Shown: positions 42,326 to 51,858, numbered from the stretch's first letter. The stretch: DNA of 64,000 nucleotides from Haladaptatus cibarius D43 (GCF_000710615.1 NZ_JDTH01000010.1:1-64000); one strand, 5' to 3'. Numbers and translations: made by a program. The notes: a model not told the origin generated them from the letters alone.

Positions 42326-42731
42326 GAAGTTCATAAAGGGTTTGTTACAACATTCACAACACAGTAGAAATAAATGCATTTACAAATTCCAGTTGTAGAA
42401 AGGGCTAAAACGAATGACCATGGAGTCATCGTTTGAAAAGTCCGACCCTACTGCGTAAACGTAATCATTAGAGTGAAGCTTGAGAGTGATCGAAGGTGAT
42501 TTCGAACCTCAGACAATAATGACTAAGCTTGAACAGCATACGATTTTTGCAGCCAAATATGTTTTTTGCAGTGAATCTTGTATATTCTGGCCTCGGAAAT
42601 TTTATGAATCTACGTTCCGATACAAGTTTGACAGAGGATATAGACCCAGAGAATGTCGGCTTCGGACGAAAGTAGAGTCTCATGAACTATTGATCACTGA
42701 AGATCCCCTCCATGCCAGAAATCCCATTACG

Positions 42732-43070
42732 ATGACCAACCCATCCGACAACACCCACGAGTCGAAATCCAGCCTCTCACCAGAGATTGCTTTCGGACTG
42801 CTAGCTAACGAACAACGACGTGCTGTCCTACAGTGGTTCACAAACGAAACCGTGGATGTCGTGAAAGTTGCCACGCTAGCCGATCACGTCCATGAGGAAA
42901 TAGATACGGTCGATACGCCACGTCAGGCACAAATTACCCTCACCCATTGCCACCTTCGGAAGCTTGCAAATTATGATATTATTAAATTCAACTCGGATGA
43001 TGGATTAGTTCGTTACCAATATTTTCCACAGATAGAGGCAATACTAATTATCGCCAATCAGTATGAGTAG
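42732..43070 (+). CDS. Haloarchaeal HTH protein (DUF7344-like)
   Basis: 112 aa from ATG 42732 (MTNPSDNTHESKSS). LSPEIAFGLLANEQRRAVLQ, then VVKVATLADHVHEEID and LTHCHLRKLANYDIIKFNSD form a winged helix of the type found in many haloarchaeal regulators. The open frame extends upstream to 42480 but that part has no family character. Target unknown. Confidence 0.72.
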   Translation: MTNPSDNTHESKSSLSPEIAFGLLANEQRRAVLQWFTNETVDVVKVATLADHVHEEIDTVDTPRQAQITLTHCHLRKLANYDIIKFNSDDGLVRYQYFPQIEAILIIANQYE

Positions 43071-43222
43071 CCCAAGTTCGTTCTCAAGAACTACCTAACA
43101 TCAATCGTGATTTTGTCGTGGTTGATTGGCCGTGTGGTTGAGGTCTAATAGTTTGGAGTTTACCAAACCAATACATCGCTATTCCACCATGAGATGGGTT
43201 TCACAACCCGTTTCTCCATATG

Positions 43223-43540
43223 TTACTGTTCTTTTTGCGTATCAACTTGATCTACAATCACCTTTCCCACACTGTCTACGATAACCTCACAACCTGCATA
43301 CTCAAACTTCACTAGCCCATCAGACCTCGCATCTCCTTCATGGGTCGGGGCAAAGAGGTTGTCCAATGCATCAGGGTCGATAATCTCATAGAGCGGAATG
43401 AGTTCCTGATACGGTCGGTTGACTTCGTCAGCTACTCTCATAACAACCTGTTTTGCGAGCGGTTTTGAGCGGTTACTCACTGGTTCATATGATCCGTTTC
43501 GACCAAAGGTTGGCGATGGTGTACTGTCGCGCTTATTCAT
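43223..43540 (-). CDS. HalOD1-type output domain protein
   Basis: 105 aa from ATG 43540 (MNKRDSTPSPTFGRNGS). The end LYEIIDPDALDNLFAPTHEG, then DGLVKFEYAGCEVIVDSVGK is the haloarchaeal output domain 1 signature, normally found alone or behind response-regulator receivers. Here it stands alone. The codons upstream of ATG 43540 in the open frame are not typical. Confidence 0.82.
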   Translation of the reverse strand: MNKRDSTPSPTFGRNGSYEPVSNRSKPLAKQVVMRVADEVNRPYQELIPLYEIIDPDALDNLFAPTHEGDARSDGLVKFEYAGCEVIVDSVGKVIVDQVDTQKEQ

Positions 43541-43951
43541 ACTGGCTCTCCATATTCTACTGGGGATTTTGTGTGGCACTTGCCGGTGTGACACGTGCAA
43601 CCATCTGTTATGGATTGCACCAGTTTAGGTGACAGCTCCACCCACAATAAATAGTTCGGTTACTTATTCGCCGAAGAGTATTTGAGAAGAAAAAGATAAT
43701 CCTTTAATTTTGAAACCCTACAGAGGGAGTCTGTGAAAGCGACAGTGTGAGTAGCAAGCAATAGAAACTAGATGGAAAAACACGCCATTGGCACCATTCG
43801 AAAAGAAAATTCCAACTAGTATTGAGCGAAGGCCACAGTGGCTTTTTAATCGGAACTAGCATGAGCGATCGGTGCTACAGTTGGCACACTGTCGTAAGTA
43901 GTGTTTGGACGATAAGAGTTAATTCGCATATATTCGTAGCGATGGCTGAGT
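43541..43951. other. Intergenic, no gene seen
   Basis: Non-coding stretch. A TATA-like box (GCATATATTC, 43927-43936) lies about 20 bases before ATG 43952 and would give a leaderless transcript for the next gene. Otherwise nothing recognised. Confidence 0.45.
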
Positions 43952-44249
43952 ATGTTACGCCGCGTTGAGAAGGAAGTGGATATGCTCCAACGACATTTGG
44001 AGGTTCTTCAAACAGTCCTTGAGAAAGAACTGATAGGAATCTTGAAGATGTCGAAGTTAATTGACTACCCACCGCATAAGGTGCGCTATTCATTACGGAA
44101 GCTTGAAGAAGAAAATTGGACCACACCCACTACACAAGGGGCAATTACAACTGATCAGATTGAGCCTTTTTATGACTAATATTGATGAGGGAGTAGATGA
44201 GGTGCATGAAAAGCTGGCCGGAATCGAGTTCGATTCAGAGAAGAAGTGA
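43952..44249 (+). pseudogene. Small haloarchaeal regulator-like gene, frameshifted
   Basis: From ATG 43952: MLRRVEKEVDMLQRHLEVLQ, then LIDYPPHKVRYSLRKLEEEN and TTQGAITTDQIEPF, typical of a small conserved haloarchaeal protein with a winged-helix-like core. At a run of T bases (about 44165-44173) the frame breaks; in the next frame the sequence goes on with MTNIDEGVDEVHEKLAGIEF. Rejoining gives a normal C-terminus of about 99 aa. It is a recent pseudogene or, less likely, a slippage product. Confidence 0.72.
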
Positions 44250-44345
44250 CTGGCTTCAGAGATTCTGGGAGCTCAGTAATCAAGTAAGAACAGTGAGCAT
44301 TAGTGGAAATGTGCTCGCTATATTGATTTGCTGAATAACGCTATC

Positions 44346-45278
44346 TTATGAGTTCCGATTAGTAGCAAATTGCTGTTCATAGCTTAGCTCCGTTTTATAG
44401 CCCGCTTGTACTAACGCATTTTGGGCGGATTCGAAGCTCTCCGTATCACTGACGCAGTCGCTCAAATCAGAAGTAGCTGAAACAACCGTTGGATCAAGAT
44501 AAAACGTAACCGTACTTGCAGGAGTCAGCTTAACTGAGCGGTCTCCATCACGAATCATTGTCTCTTTCAGTTTACCCTGGGCCACTTCGACAGGTAGCCT
44601 ACTTGCTTCTGTGGTAACCATCTCAAGTAATTCGTTCATCTCGTCAATAATTCGTGGAGTAAGACCCCAAGATCCGAGCAAACCATTTCGCTTTGAAGCA
44701 CGGGTGATTCCGGCAGCTATCTCTTCGTGTGTTAGTTCACCATCACTCCCATAGCCATACACACCAAGACAAGAATTAGTGTCGAGTTGGGTGAGTGCTG
44801 AGAGCATGACCGCATCAGTTAGCGGACTTTTTATCCCCGGTTCATCACCGGCAGCTAGAACGTCCCCGCCAGCATCAGTACCGACGACGAGGTCGATTCC
44901 GAGTATGTCGCATGCATCATCGAGGCCAGCCGCAACACCACACGCGCCACCGTCGATATCAATGAGCACGACATCCTCCTCATGATGGCATGCAACATGT
45001 GTCTCGGCGAATTCAATTCCATCTACTGTGCGTGTTTCACCAGTGGCGAGTGCAACAGTATCATTGAGTGGTTCTATGCCCTCAATCTCTTCGAAATGCC
45101 GAGGGCCAGGCCGTGGATCAACAACAACTCGTTCCCAAGCGACGCCACCAAGAATGACGTCTACTCCGTGTGCTTCAAGGAATCGAGCTGTCGGTATGGT
45201 ACTGACAACATCTCCACACCCACCAACACCGAATACAAGGGCCTTTTTGTGCTCAACTACTTCTTCAAGCGTCTCCAT
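44346..45278 (-). CDS. DUF1152 family protein
   Basis: About 310 aa from ATG 45278 (METLEEVVEHKKALVFGVGG). CGDVVSTIPTARFLEAHG, then DLVVGTDAGGDVLAAGDEPG and YGYGSDGELTHEEIAAGI follow the DUF1152 pattern, a Rossmann-like family of archaea with no firmly known reaction. It lies downstream of the second orc1/cdc6 on the same strand with 124 bases between. The open frame extends upstream but the family begins at METL. Confidence 0.83.
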   Translation of the reverse strand: METLEEVVEHKKALVFGVGGCGDVVSTIPTARFLEAHGVDVILGGVAWERVVVDPRPGPRHFEEIEGIEPLNDTVALATGETRTVDGIEFAETHVACHHEEDVVLIDIDGGACGVAAGLDDACDILGIDLVVGTDAGGDVLAAGDEPGIKSPLTDAVMLSALTQLDTNSCLGVYGYGSDGELTHEEIAAGITRASKRNGLLGSWGLTPRIIDEMNELLEMVTTEASRLPVEVAQGKLKETMIRDGDRSVKLTPASTVTFYLDPTVVSATSDLSDCVSDTESFESAQNALVQAGYKTELSYEQQFATNRNS

Positions 45279-45402
45279 ACACAGACTTTCTATACAAGCA
45301 AATATAATTGTTTCACCTATCGATTTGACTATTGAATAATTGTCAGTGAGTACTTCCTTATTTACTTGAGACAACCACTATTGTTTTCATCCAGTTCCTT
45401 TC

Positions 45403-46617
45403 TTAGCCATATTTTGATTTTATTGGGCTAACGATTGGCATGAGCCGGTCAATATCCATGAGTACATTGATAACAGTATTTGTGGAAGTATTCAACTGAT
45501 ATTCAAAATAGCTACCTTCCCGGTATCCATCGTTATGCTCCTTAAGTTCTAGCACACTACAGAGTGATAACTCTCGTAGATGGTCACGAATTCGACGTTC
45601 GACAAGCGGATCAAGATCAATTGCCTTCGCCATTCGTTGATATTCGGGATAGATTTCACGAGTTCGTGCTGGCGTATTATTTTGCATCTCCATTATTGTG
45701 ACTGCAGATAGTACCACATGACCGTGGGTAGTGAGATTCCGCATTCCTCGCTCTATTTGTTTTCGCCGAAGTATTGCTTCTGCTTCACGAACGTAGTGTT
45801 CATTAACGCGTTCGTCTCCACGTTCTAGTGCAACTTCGCCAGCTTTGTACAGGAGTCGGATGGCTTGCCGAGCACTACCGGTATCCTGTGCAGCAAATGC
45901 TGCACAAAGTGGAATCGTATCACACGTCAGTACATCTGGTTGAAAGGCGAACTTAGCGCGTTGATTAAGTATCGTCTGAAGCTCATTGGCATTATACGGT
46001 GAGAACTCTATTTCATCATCACACAATGTATCTTTTACTTTTGGGGACAAATTATCTCTGAATTCAAAGTCATTACTGATACCAACTACTCCCAATTTTA
46101 CATTTTCAACGTATCCGTTTGCTCGAGCACGGGGTAGCTCATAAAGAATATCATCATCAGTTCCGATATTGTCGATTTCGTCGAGAACGATAATCACTAT
46201 CCCTCCAATTCGCTCAAGCTCATCCCAGAGGAAGTTAAAGACAGTTTGCTGGGGGTATCCTGTAGTCGAGATCGGTCTATCTGATGGTCGCAGTTCGTTG
46301 ACGAGATGAGTTGCAACTTGATAACTTGAATTAAGAGAATTACACTGCAGCGTAACAGATGACACGTCCAAATCATCGAAACGGTCAGCATCACTCTCCA
46401 GTTGTTCAAGCAGCAACTCCGTTGCGACAGTTTTCCCAACGCCTGTTTTCCCATATAGAAATATGTTTTTTGGAGGAGCACCTCGAATTACTGGACTTAG
46501 GGCGGAGTGGTAAGCATTGAGCTCATTTTCTCGTTCCAGGAGTTCATTTGGCTGCCACTCATCTCGCAGTGCTTCCTCATTCTCGAAAATTTTTGCCGGA
46601 CGGTCGAAGGACTTCAT
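45403..46617 (-). CDS. orc1/cdc6: Second Orc1/Cdc6 replication initiator
   Basis: A 404-aa AAA+ initiator, clearly different from the one at 20040. Walker A is IFLYGKTGVGKTVATELLL, Walker B IVIIVLDEIDNIG, sensor 1 KLGVVGISNDFEF, sensor 2 DTGSARQAIRLLYKAGEVAL, and the C-terminal winged helix begins after about 300. It starts at ATG 46617 and the region in front of it holds an inverted-repeat origin candidate. Two initiators within 27 kb suggest either two functional origins or fusion of two replicons. Confidence 0.94.
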   Translation of the reverse strand: MKSFDRPAKIFENEEALRDEWQPNELLERENELNAYHSALSPVIRGAPPKNIFLYGKTGVGKTVATELLLEQLESDADRFDDLDVSSVTLQCNSLNSSYQVATHLVNELRPSDRPISTTGYPQQTVFNFLWDELERIGGIVIIVLDEIDNIGTDDDILYELPRARANGYVENVKLGVVGISNDFEFRDNLSPKVKDTLCDDEIEFSPYNANELQTILNQRAKFAFQPDVLTCDTIPLCAAFAAQDTGSARQAIRLLYKAGEVALERGDERVNEHYVREAEAILRRKQIERGMRNLTTHGHVVLSAVTIMEMQNNTPARTREIYPEYQRMAKAIDLDPLVERRIRDHLRELSLCSVLELKEHNDGYREGSYFEYQLNTSTNTVINVLMDIDRLMPIVSPIKSKYG

Positions 46618-46661
46618 CAGCTGGTTGTTGGCTAATAGTCGCTTGCTGAATGGTAATAAAA

Positions 46662-46963
46662 ACCACGGTGTCCGGAGCGTCCTGAACAGACCTCGGCATC
46701 CTGAGCAAAACGGCTATTTAATACACTCCCCCTCCACACTGTCCTGAGCACTCGCATTCTAGTAGGACGGTGACTATCATCGAGTGAATTAACTCGGTAT
46801 CTATGACGGGATCTCTGTAGTACGGATCCGGTTTATTCTTAACCATGATAAGCATTTCCTTTATAGAGCAAGATTGTTTGGCTAGGTACCCTGGACTGAG
46901 TGCTCAGGACAAAGTGGGGGGTGTGTGTTATTTGCTCCGGACGGGACGGGGTGAACCGGACAC
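46662..46963. other. Origin candidate of the second orc1/cdc6: nested inverted repeats
   Basis: GTCCTGAGCACTC (46741-46753) is repeated as its exact complement at 46898-46910, and both are flanked on the outside by G/C strings (CACTCCCCCTCCACACT before, AAAGTGGGGGGTGTG after). A second, outer pair GTGTCCGG (46668-46675) and CCGGACAC (46956-46963) nests around it. The centre (46754-46897) has the TA-rich stretch CGGTTTATTCTTAACCATG. Facing boxes with G strings around an AT-rich core upstream of an initiator gene is the usual origin layout. Confidence 0.7.
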
Positions 46964-46971
46964 GGTTGTTT

Positions 46972-46988
46972 GTTCCTCAGCGAGGAAC
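46972..46988. repeat. GTTCC-N7-GGAAC inverted repeat, copy 3
   Basis: GTTCCTCAGCGAGGAAC, just outside the origin candidate. Confidence 0.6.
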
Positions 46989-47243
46989 GCCATTTCCAGG
47001 GGAGAACTTGAGCATGACACATTTCAATAATTTTGTTGACAAATATGACATCATTTATCTGGGGAAGATATAACTTGTACCTTCCACCTCTCACTTTTCC
47101 GGGCTAATACAAGAGGTTGAGTGCTCCCTTCCGTAGCTCCTACCTTCCATTACAAATGTAGGTGTGTAATAGATCTAAAATCAGAACGCTTTACAAATAT
47201 GGTTCTGTAATGATGATCTCGCCCAATTCGTTTCGGCGCATAT

Positions 47244-47260
47244 GTTCCCGATAGCGGAAC
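47244..47260. repeat. GTTCC-N7-GGAAC inverted repeat, copy 4
   Basis: GTTCCCGATAGCGGAAC, same core as copy 1. Confidence 0.6.
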
Positions 47261-47426
47261 GGATCTGGATATGGGTCGGTTCGGATGTAGTCTCAAATAT
47301 ATCATAAACAGGATGGCCTCCAAATAACTCTCCGTTCGGTAGTGAGGAACAGTGGTGCCTGTGGGAAGTACCCCGACTGTATTGGAGTGAGAGCTTTTTT
47401 CTGAATATGGTGGTGAAAATTAGGGC

Positions 47427-48542
47427 CTAACTCAACGGGCGCCAAGTTCGTGGGGAATCATTCAATCGGCGGCATCCATCCGTAGTTACGACAACCAGAT
47501 CCTCAATCCGAACCCCCCATTGATCTTTGAGATAAGCTCCTGGTTCAATACTAAATACCATTCCTGGTTGAAGTTCGGTCTCATTTCCGTTCACAATGTA
47601 CGGTGGCTCGTGGATATCTAGACCAACACCATGTCCAGTCCGATGGACAAACTTCTCTGCGAGCCCGTGTTGCTCAAAAACATCTCGGACGGCTTTATCG
47701 ACTTGGCTAGCAGTCACGCCCGGTTTAACCGTCTGAAAGCCGGCTTCAAGTGCAGCTCGAACGACATCATATACCTCGATAAATCCTATCGGTGGCTCAC
47801 CAGTAAATACGACTGTCCGCGTCTGATCACTCGGATAACCGTTAATGGTGACTCCGAAGTCGAGTACGACGGGATCACCGGCCTCGATAACACGGTCGCT
47901 TACTCGATGATGTGGGTGTGCACCGTTTTCCCCCGATCCAACAATCGTCTGAAACCCAAGTTCCTCTCCCTCTTGTGCAAGAAGGTTCTTTCTAATTTGC
48001 TTTGCAAGCTCTCGTTCAGTGAGTCCCACAGCATCAGAGCCAAGTGAACGAATTTTCTTGCTCACTCGATCTGCGATATTCGATGCGTGTTGGAGGTGTT
48101 TCAGCTCCGTTTCGTCTTTTTGCATGCGTAGTGGCGAAAGAACGTCCTCCCCGCGCGCGAAGGACGCATTTGGAAGATACTCTTGAATGTCTAAGACAAA
48201 CCGAGCCTGCATGGTATCATCGAGCAGCACACGGTCTCCATCCAGCGAGAGTTCATCAACTGTACTTTTGAGAATGGTAGCAGGCCCGGTATCGTCTGAC
48301 CAAGTTCGAATGTCTTCGATCCATGATTCAGTTTGGATTTGGTTTTCGTACATTTCGGGTACTACATACACCGGATCTCCGTCGCTGGGTACAAAACAGA
48401 GAAGATGGCGTTCCATTGGTTCGTCGGTAAAACCAGTTAGGAAATGGAGGTTGGAACTCATCGATAGGATTACTGCATCAGCATTTTGTTTTACGAGTTG
48501 TTCTTGGCAACGCTGCATTCGCTCTTCTAAATGTGCCTCCAT
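47427..48542 (-). CDS. Xaa-Pro dipeptidase-like M24 peptidase
   Basis: A 371-aa two-domain metallopeptidase that cuts X-Pro bonds. All five metal ligands are present: Asp in VVLDFGVTINGY, Asp in PSDQTRTVVF, His in TGHGVGLDIHE, Glu in SIEPGAYL and Glu in RIEDLVVV. It is cytoplasmic. It opens the catabolic island: releasing proline or hydroxyproline from dipeptides would feed the enzymes further right. Its right neighbour is the IclR regulator on the same strand. Confidence 0.92.
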   Translation of the reverse strand: MEAHLEERMQRCQEQLVKQNADAVILSMSSNLHFLTGFTDEPMERHLLCFVPSDGDPVYVVPEMYENQIQTESWIEDIRTWSDDTGPATILKSTVDELSLDGDRVLLDDTMQARFVLDIQEYLPNASFARGEDVLSPLRMQKDETELKHLQHASNIADRVSKKIRSLGSDAVGLTERELAKQIRKNLLAQEGEELGFQTIVGSGENGAHPHHRVSDRVIEAGDPVVLDFGVTINGYPSDQTRTVVFTGEPPIGFIEVYDVVRAALEAGFQTVKPGVTASQVDKAVRDVFEQHGLAEKFVHRTGHGVGLDIHEPPYIVNGNETELQPGMVFSIEPGAYLKDQWGVRIEDLVVVTTDGCRRLNDSPRTWRPLS

Positions 48543-48646
48543 ACTGGCTGGTTACTCACTCCCCCATCTTGAATCTCGCTATATTACAGAAAGGTTCTAT
48601 CGTTTAAAACACGGCTATATTTGAGAAATTAGAAAAGAGAAAGTAC

Positions 48647-49411
48647 TCAGCCATACGTGACATTTATTTCCACGACGTTCGCGGCTTGGAGGACAAGCTC
48701 CGGAATCACTTCTTCGAAGCGTTCACTTCTCATTCTCGTCGTAGGAGCGGCTACACTAATTGCTCCAAGCACCTCTTCATTTCTCCCGAGGACTGGTGCT
48801 GCGACGCATTGGAGCCCCTCAACTCGCTCCTGACCGCAATATGCGATGCCAGAATCACGAATGGTAGCTAACTCTTCGAAGAGGGTCTCACGGTCGGTGA
48901 TCGTGTTCTTAGTCGCTGCTGGGAGTCCATGTGTGTCCAAAATCTCGTGTACTCGCTTCTCGGGCAGATATGCGAGGATTGCTTTCCCAAGTGCGGTATT
49001 ATGGAGATATCGGCGCTTTCCAGTGTGCGTATCAAGTGTCACTGCCTTTTCTCCTCGTGCACGAAAGAGATAGACTCCTCGTCCGTGTTCTTCAACCATT
49101 AGGTTCGCGAGCTCGCCACTTTCTTCCGCTAAACTCTGTACTTCGGGCCGACCAACCTCGTATATCTTCCGCCGCTTTCGTGCATATTCACCAATCTCGA
49201 AGAAGCCGAGTCCGACAACGTAGGTATCATCGACCTTTGTCACGTAATCATGTTGGCGTAGCGTTGTGAGGTGATCATGAACCGTACTTTTTGACATCGG
49301 TAAGTGATCCGCCAGTTCCGTTACCCCTGCTCCATCAAGTTCTTTAAGTGCCTCCACAATCCGTATCGTGTTTTCGGTGGTTCGAAGGTACTCTTTTCGT
49401 CTCTTTTCCAT
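48647..49411 (-). CDS. IclR family transcriptional regulator
   Basis: 254 aa from ATG 49411 (MEKRRKEYLRTTENTIRIVE). The N-terminal winged helix (GVTELADHLPMSKSTVHDHL, TTLRQHDYVTKVDDTYVVGL) and the C-terminal ligand-binding domain (GKRRYLHNTALGKAILAYLP, VEGLQCVAAPVLGRNEEVLG, AISVAAPTTRM) are both typical. IclR proteins usually control the catabolic genes beside them, here the M24 and racemase-family genes, in answer to a pathway intermediate. Confidence 0.92.
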   Translation of the reverse strand: MEKRRKEYLRTTENTIRIVEALKELDGAGVTELADHLPMSKSTVHDHLTTLRQHDYVTKVDDTYVVGLGFFEIGEYARKRRKIYEVGRPEVQSLAEESGELANLMVEEHGRGVYLFRARGEKAVTLDTHTGKRRYLHNTALGKAILAYLPEKRVHEILDTHGLPAATKNTITDRETLFEELATIRDSGIAYCGQERVEGLQCVAAPVLGRNEEVLGAISVAAPTTRMRSERFEEVIPELVLQAANVVEINVTYG

Positions 49412-49504
49412 AGTTAGCAAGGTGTTGCATGTGAAGCTACAAATAGATTGTTCCGGGATGCCGAACAATATTGGTGAAAGTACGTATGATTTTCTCTCAG
49501 ATGT

Positions 49505-50542
49505 TTATCGAAGGAAAAACCCCTTGCCGAATGGATCTGCTGGATCAATGAAAAACTCGTGTTGACCTGTTATGTGCGCATATCCGCGAACCCTTGGATA
49601 GATCGCTGAATAGCCCTCGTAATCAGTTGCTTCTGTATACGACCCGACGAATTTCGAACCGACGATACTCTCAACTTCGAAAGTCTCATCAGGCGAGAGG
49701 GAACCTGCTGACGATTGAAGAGCGATACGGGCACTTACCCCTGTGCCAGTCGGACAGCGATCAACTTCACCGTTTGCAAATACACAGACGTTCCGACTGT
49801 CAGCATTCTCATCTTCTGGATCTCCCGTAAGTATTGTTCCGTAGAGGAATCCGAGATCGTCTGACTCTGGATGCTCAACCTTGACTTCTTTGGCGATTGC
49901 TTCTTTTATTGTTTGTCCGATTTCTACTATCTCCCCGAAATGATCCGCATTCAGCTTCACATCAAACTGTTCGGCATCACAGAACGCATAGAATGCTCCA
50001 CCAAATGCAATGTCGAATCGGATCGTCCCCCAGGGTGGGACATGGACTGTTTGATCTCGTGCGTAGACAAATGACGGAACATTTGTGAACTCCACTGATT
50101 CTACCACTCCCTTATGCCGATAAACGACCGCCGTTACGCGTCCAGCAGGAGTATCTATGACAATCTCATCATGATTGGGGGTGATTCCTAGTAAATTAGT
50201 ATCCGCGGCTATCTTCGCAAGCGCGATGATGCCATGTCCGCACATTGTACTGTACCCTTCATTATGGAGGAAGAGTACCCCAAAGTCTGCATCATCATCG
50301 TTTGGTTCGGTAACAACGGCCCCATACATATCCGCATGTCCTCGCGGTTCCCACATGAGTGCCCGTCGGTATTCATCTAGTTCCTGTTCCATATATCGCC
50401 GTTTCGCCCGAACTGTGGTACCTTCTAACGGGGGTAGTCCGTTGGTGATGACTCGAAGGGGCTCGCCACCCGTATGAGCATCAACGGTTTCAATTTCGGT
50501 CCACTCCTCCGGCGGTTGCCAGGTCGGATCGGTAGCATTCAT
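49505..50542 (-). CDS. Proline racemase family, probable trans-3-hydroxyproline dehydratase
   Basis: 345 aa from ATG 50542 (MNATDPTWQPPEEWTEIETV). The first active-site Cys is in YSTMCGHGIIALA. The second motif reads DRCPTGTGVSARIA. In proline racemases and hydroxyproline epimerases the residue before GTG is Cys (DRSPCGTG); here it is Thr, which in this family marks trans-3-hydroxy-L-proline dehydratases. It is divergent from the FAD enzyme at 50701, and its promoter region is shared. Alternative: a racemase with altered chemistry. Confidence 0.85.
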   Translation of the reverse strand: MNATDPTWQPPEEWTEIETVDAHTGGEPLRVITNGLPPLEGTTVRAKRRYMEQELDEYRRALMWEPRGHADMYGAVVTEPNDDDADFGVLFLHNEGYSTMCGHGIIALAKIAADTNLLGITPNHDEIVIDTPAGRVTAVVYRHKGVVESVEFTNVPSFVYARDQTVHVPPWGTIRFDIAFGGAFYAFCDAEQFDVKLNADHFGEIVEIGQTIKEAIAKEVKVEHPESDDLGFLYGTILTGDPEDENADSRNVCVFANGEVDRCPTGTGVSARIALQSSAGSLSPDETFEVESIVGSKFVGSYTEATDYEGYSAIYPRVRGYAHITGQHEFFIDPADPFGKGFFLR

Positions 50543-50700
50543 AATCGATCTTTCTCGTTTGGGGGTTCGTCGAGACGGATTCGACACGTTGCTCAGAATC
50601 AAACTTCCTCGCTAACTACTTATATCTATAGGTGACTGTGAATCATCATCTGGTTCCTCGAACCACACAATTATGTGTATTGAACTGGAATTCACCGCTC

Positions 50701-51858
50701 ATGCGGGTGATTATCATTGGCGGTGGCATCATTGGATTGGCGTCTGCGTATTACCTTAGACAACGCGAAATCGACGTCACGGTACTTGAGAAATCGACGA
50801 TCGGATCCGGAAGTACCGATCGGGCTAATGGCGGTATCCGAGCTCAGTTTTCATCACCGGTGAGTGCAGCCCTCTCAAAGGAGAGCATTAAGATATGGGA
50901 GACGTTCGATGAGGAATTTGACACCGATATTAGCTATCGTCGCCCAGGCTATCTCTTCCTTGCCCGGACGGAATCAACAGTTGAACGTTTTCACGAGAAT
51001 GTGCGACAACAGAACAAACTCGGTGTCGAGAGTGAGTTTGTGACTCCTGGTGAAGCTGAACAGCTGTGTCCGAAACTGAAATCCGACCAATTTCTCGGAG
51101 GAACGTACTGCCCTACTGACGGTTTCGCAGATCCCCATCTCGGATTGCAGGGATTCTCTATCGCTGCGAATGAGGCCGGTGCAGATATCCGAACAAACGT
51201 CGAGGTGACTGATGTGCTTCAGCGGGACTCAGACGGCAAGGTCACGGGAGTTCGGACGGATTCTGAGAAATTCAACGCTGACTACGTCGTAAATGCGACG
51301 GGTGCGTGGGCAAATGAAATCGGAGAAATGGTCGGACTCGATATTCCAATTTCACCGCGCCGCCGTCAACTCATGGTCGTCGATCCGGAGAATCCAATTG
51401 ACGATTCTGTTCCGTTCACGATTGACCTTGATCGAAGCGCTCACTTCAGACCCGAACGCGACGGTGCGGCTGTTGTCGGTGGCCATTTTTCCGATGTTGA
51501 CCCGGAAATGGATCCTGATGCCTATAAAGAGAAAATGGATTTGGATTGGGCTGCTAAAACGATTGAGGAGGCGTCGAAGTGTGCAGAGTATTTCGGCCCG
51601 GAGTCTCGTGTAAAGCGAGGTTGGGCTGGGCTGTACGCTGTGACTCCTGATCACCATCCAATAATCGAAGAATCCTTTCCTGGATTCATTAACGCTGCTG
51701 GATTCTCGGGACATGGGTTTATGCAAGCTCCAGCAACAGGACAGATCGTGGCGGAACTCATCGCTGATGGCGACGCCTCACTGATCGATATTTCACAGCT
51801 AACTGCCGAACGGTTTTCCCGCGGTGTGCATCTCGAAGAGGGCACCGTGATCAATTAA
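50701..51858 (+). CDS. FAD-dependent amino acid oxidoreductase (DAO family)
   Basis: 385 aa from ATG 50701. The N-terminal dinucleotide motif is MRVIIIGGGIIGLASAYYLR, followed by VTVLEKSTIGSGSTDRANGG, and the C-terminal FAD motif is GFINAAGFSGHGFMQAPATG. The fold covers sarcosine, glycine and D-amino acid oxidases and the FAD subunit of archaeal proline dehydrogenase. No oxidase-specific feature is evident, and EtfAB genes nearby suggest a dehydrogenase passing electrons to ETF. Substrate open; proline, hydroxyproline or an N-methyl amino acid are candidates. Confidence 0.87.
   Translation: MRVIIIGGGIIGLASAYYLRQREIDVTVLEKSTIGSGSTDRANGGIRAQFSSPVSAALSKESIKIWETFDEEFDTDISYRRPGYLFLARTESTVERFHENVRQQNKLGVESEFVTPGEAEQLCPKLKSDQFLGGTYCPTDGFADPHLGLQGFSIAANEAGADIRTNVEVTDVLQRDSDGKVTGVRTDSEKFNADYVVNATGAWANEIGEMVGLDIPISPRRRQLMVVDPENPIDDSVPFTIDLDRSAHFRPERDGAAVVGGHFSDVDPEMDPDAYKEKMDLDWAAKTIEEASKCAEYFGPESRVKRGWAGLYAVTPDHHPIIEESFPGFINAAGFSGHGFMQAPATGQIVAELIADGDASLIDISQLTAERFSRGVHLEEGTVIN

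Larger units (their letters stand above)
41792..42731. other. AT-rich intergenic, inverted repeats only
   Basis: About 940 bases with no gene recognised. It holds two 17-bp inverted repeats of the GTTCC-N7-GGAAC kind (41910-41926 and 42309-42325), listed separately, and many TATA-like stretches. Confidence 0.5.
46618..47426. other. Intergenic with second origin candidate
   Basis: About 800 bases without a gene. The left 380 hold the inverted-repeat origin candidate. The right part holds inverted repeats GTTCCTC-AGC-GAGGAAC (46972-46988) and GTTCCCGATAGCGGAAC (47244-47260). The remainder shows nothing. Confidence 0.55.

Noticed and set aside
42480-42731. Upstream extension of the HTH gene
   Set aside because: The extra 84 codons are not typical of the family, and ATG 42732 gives the normal length.
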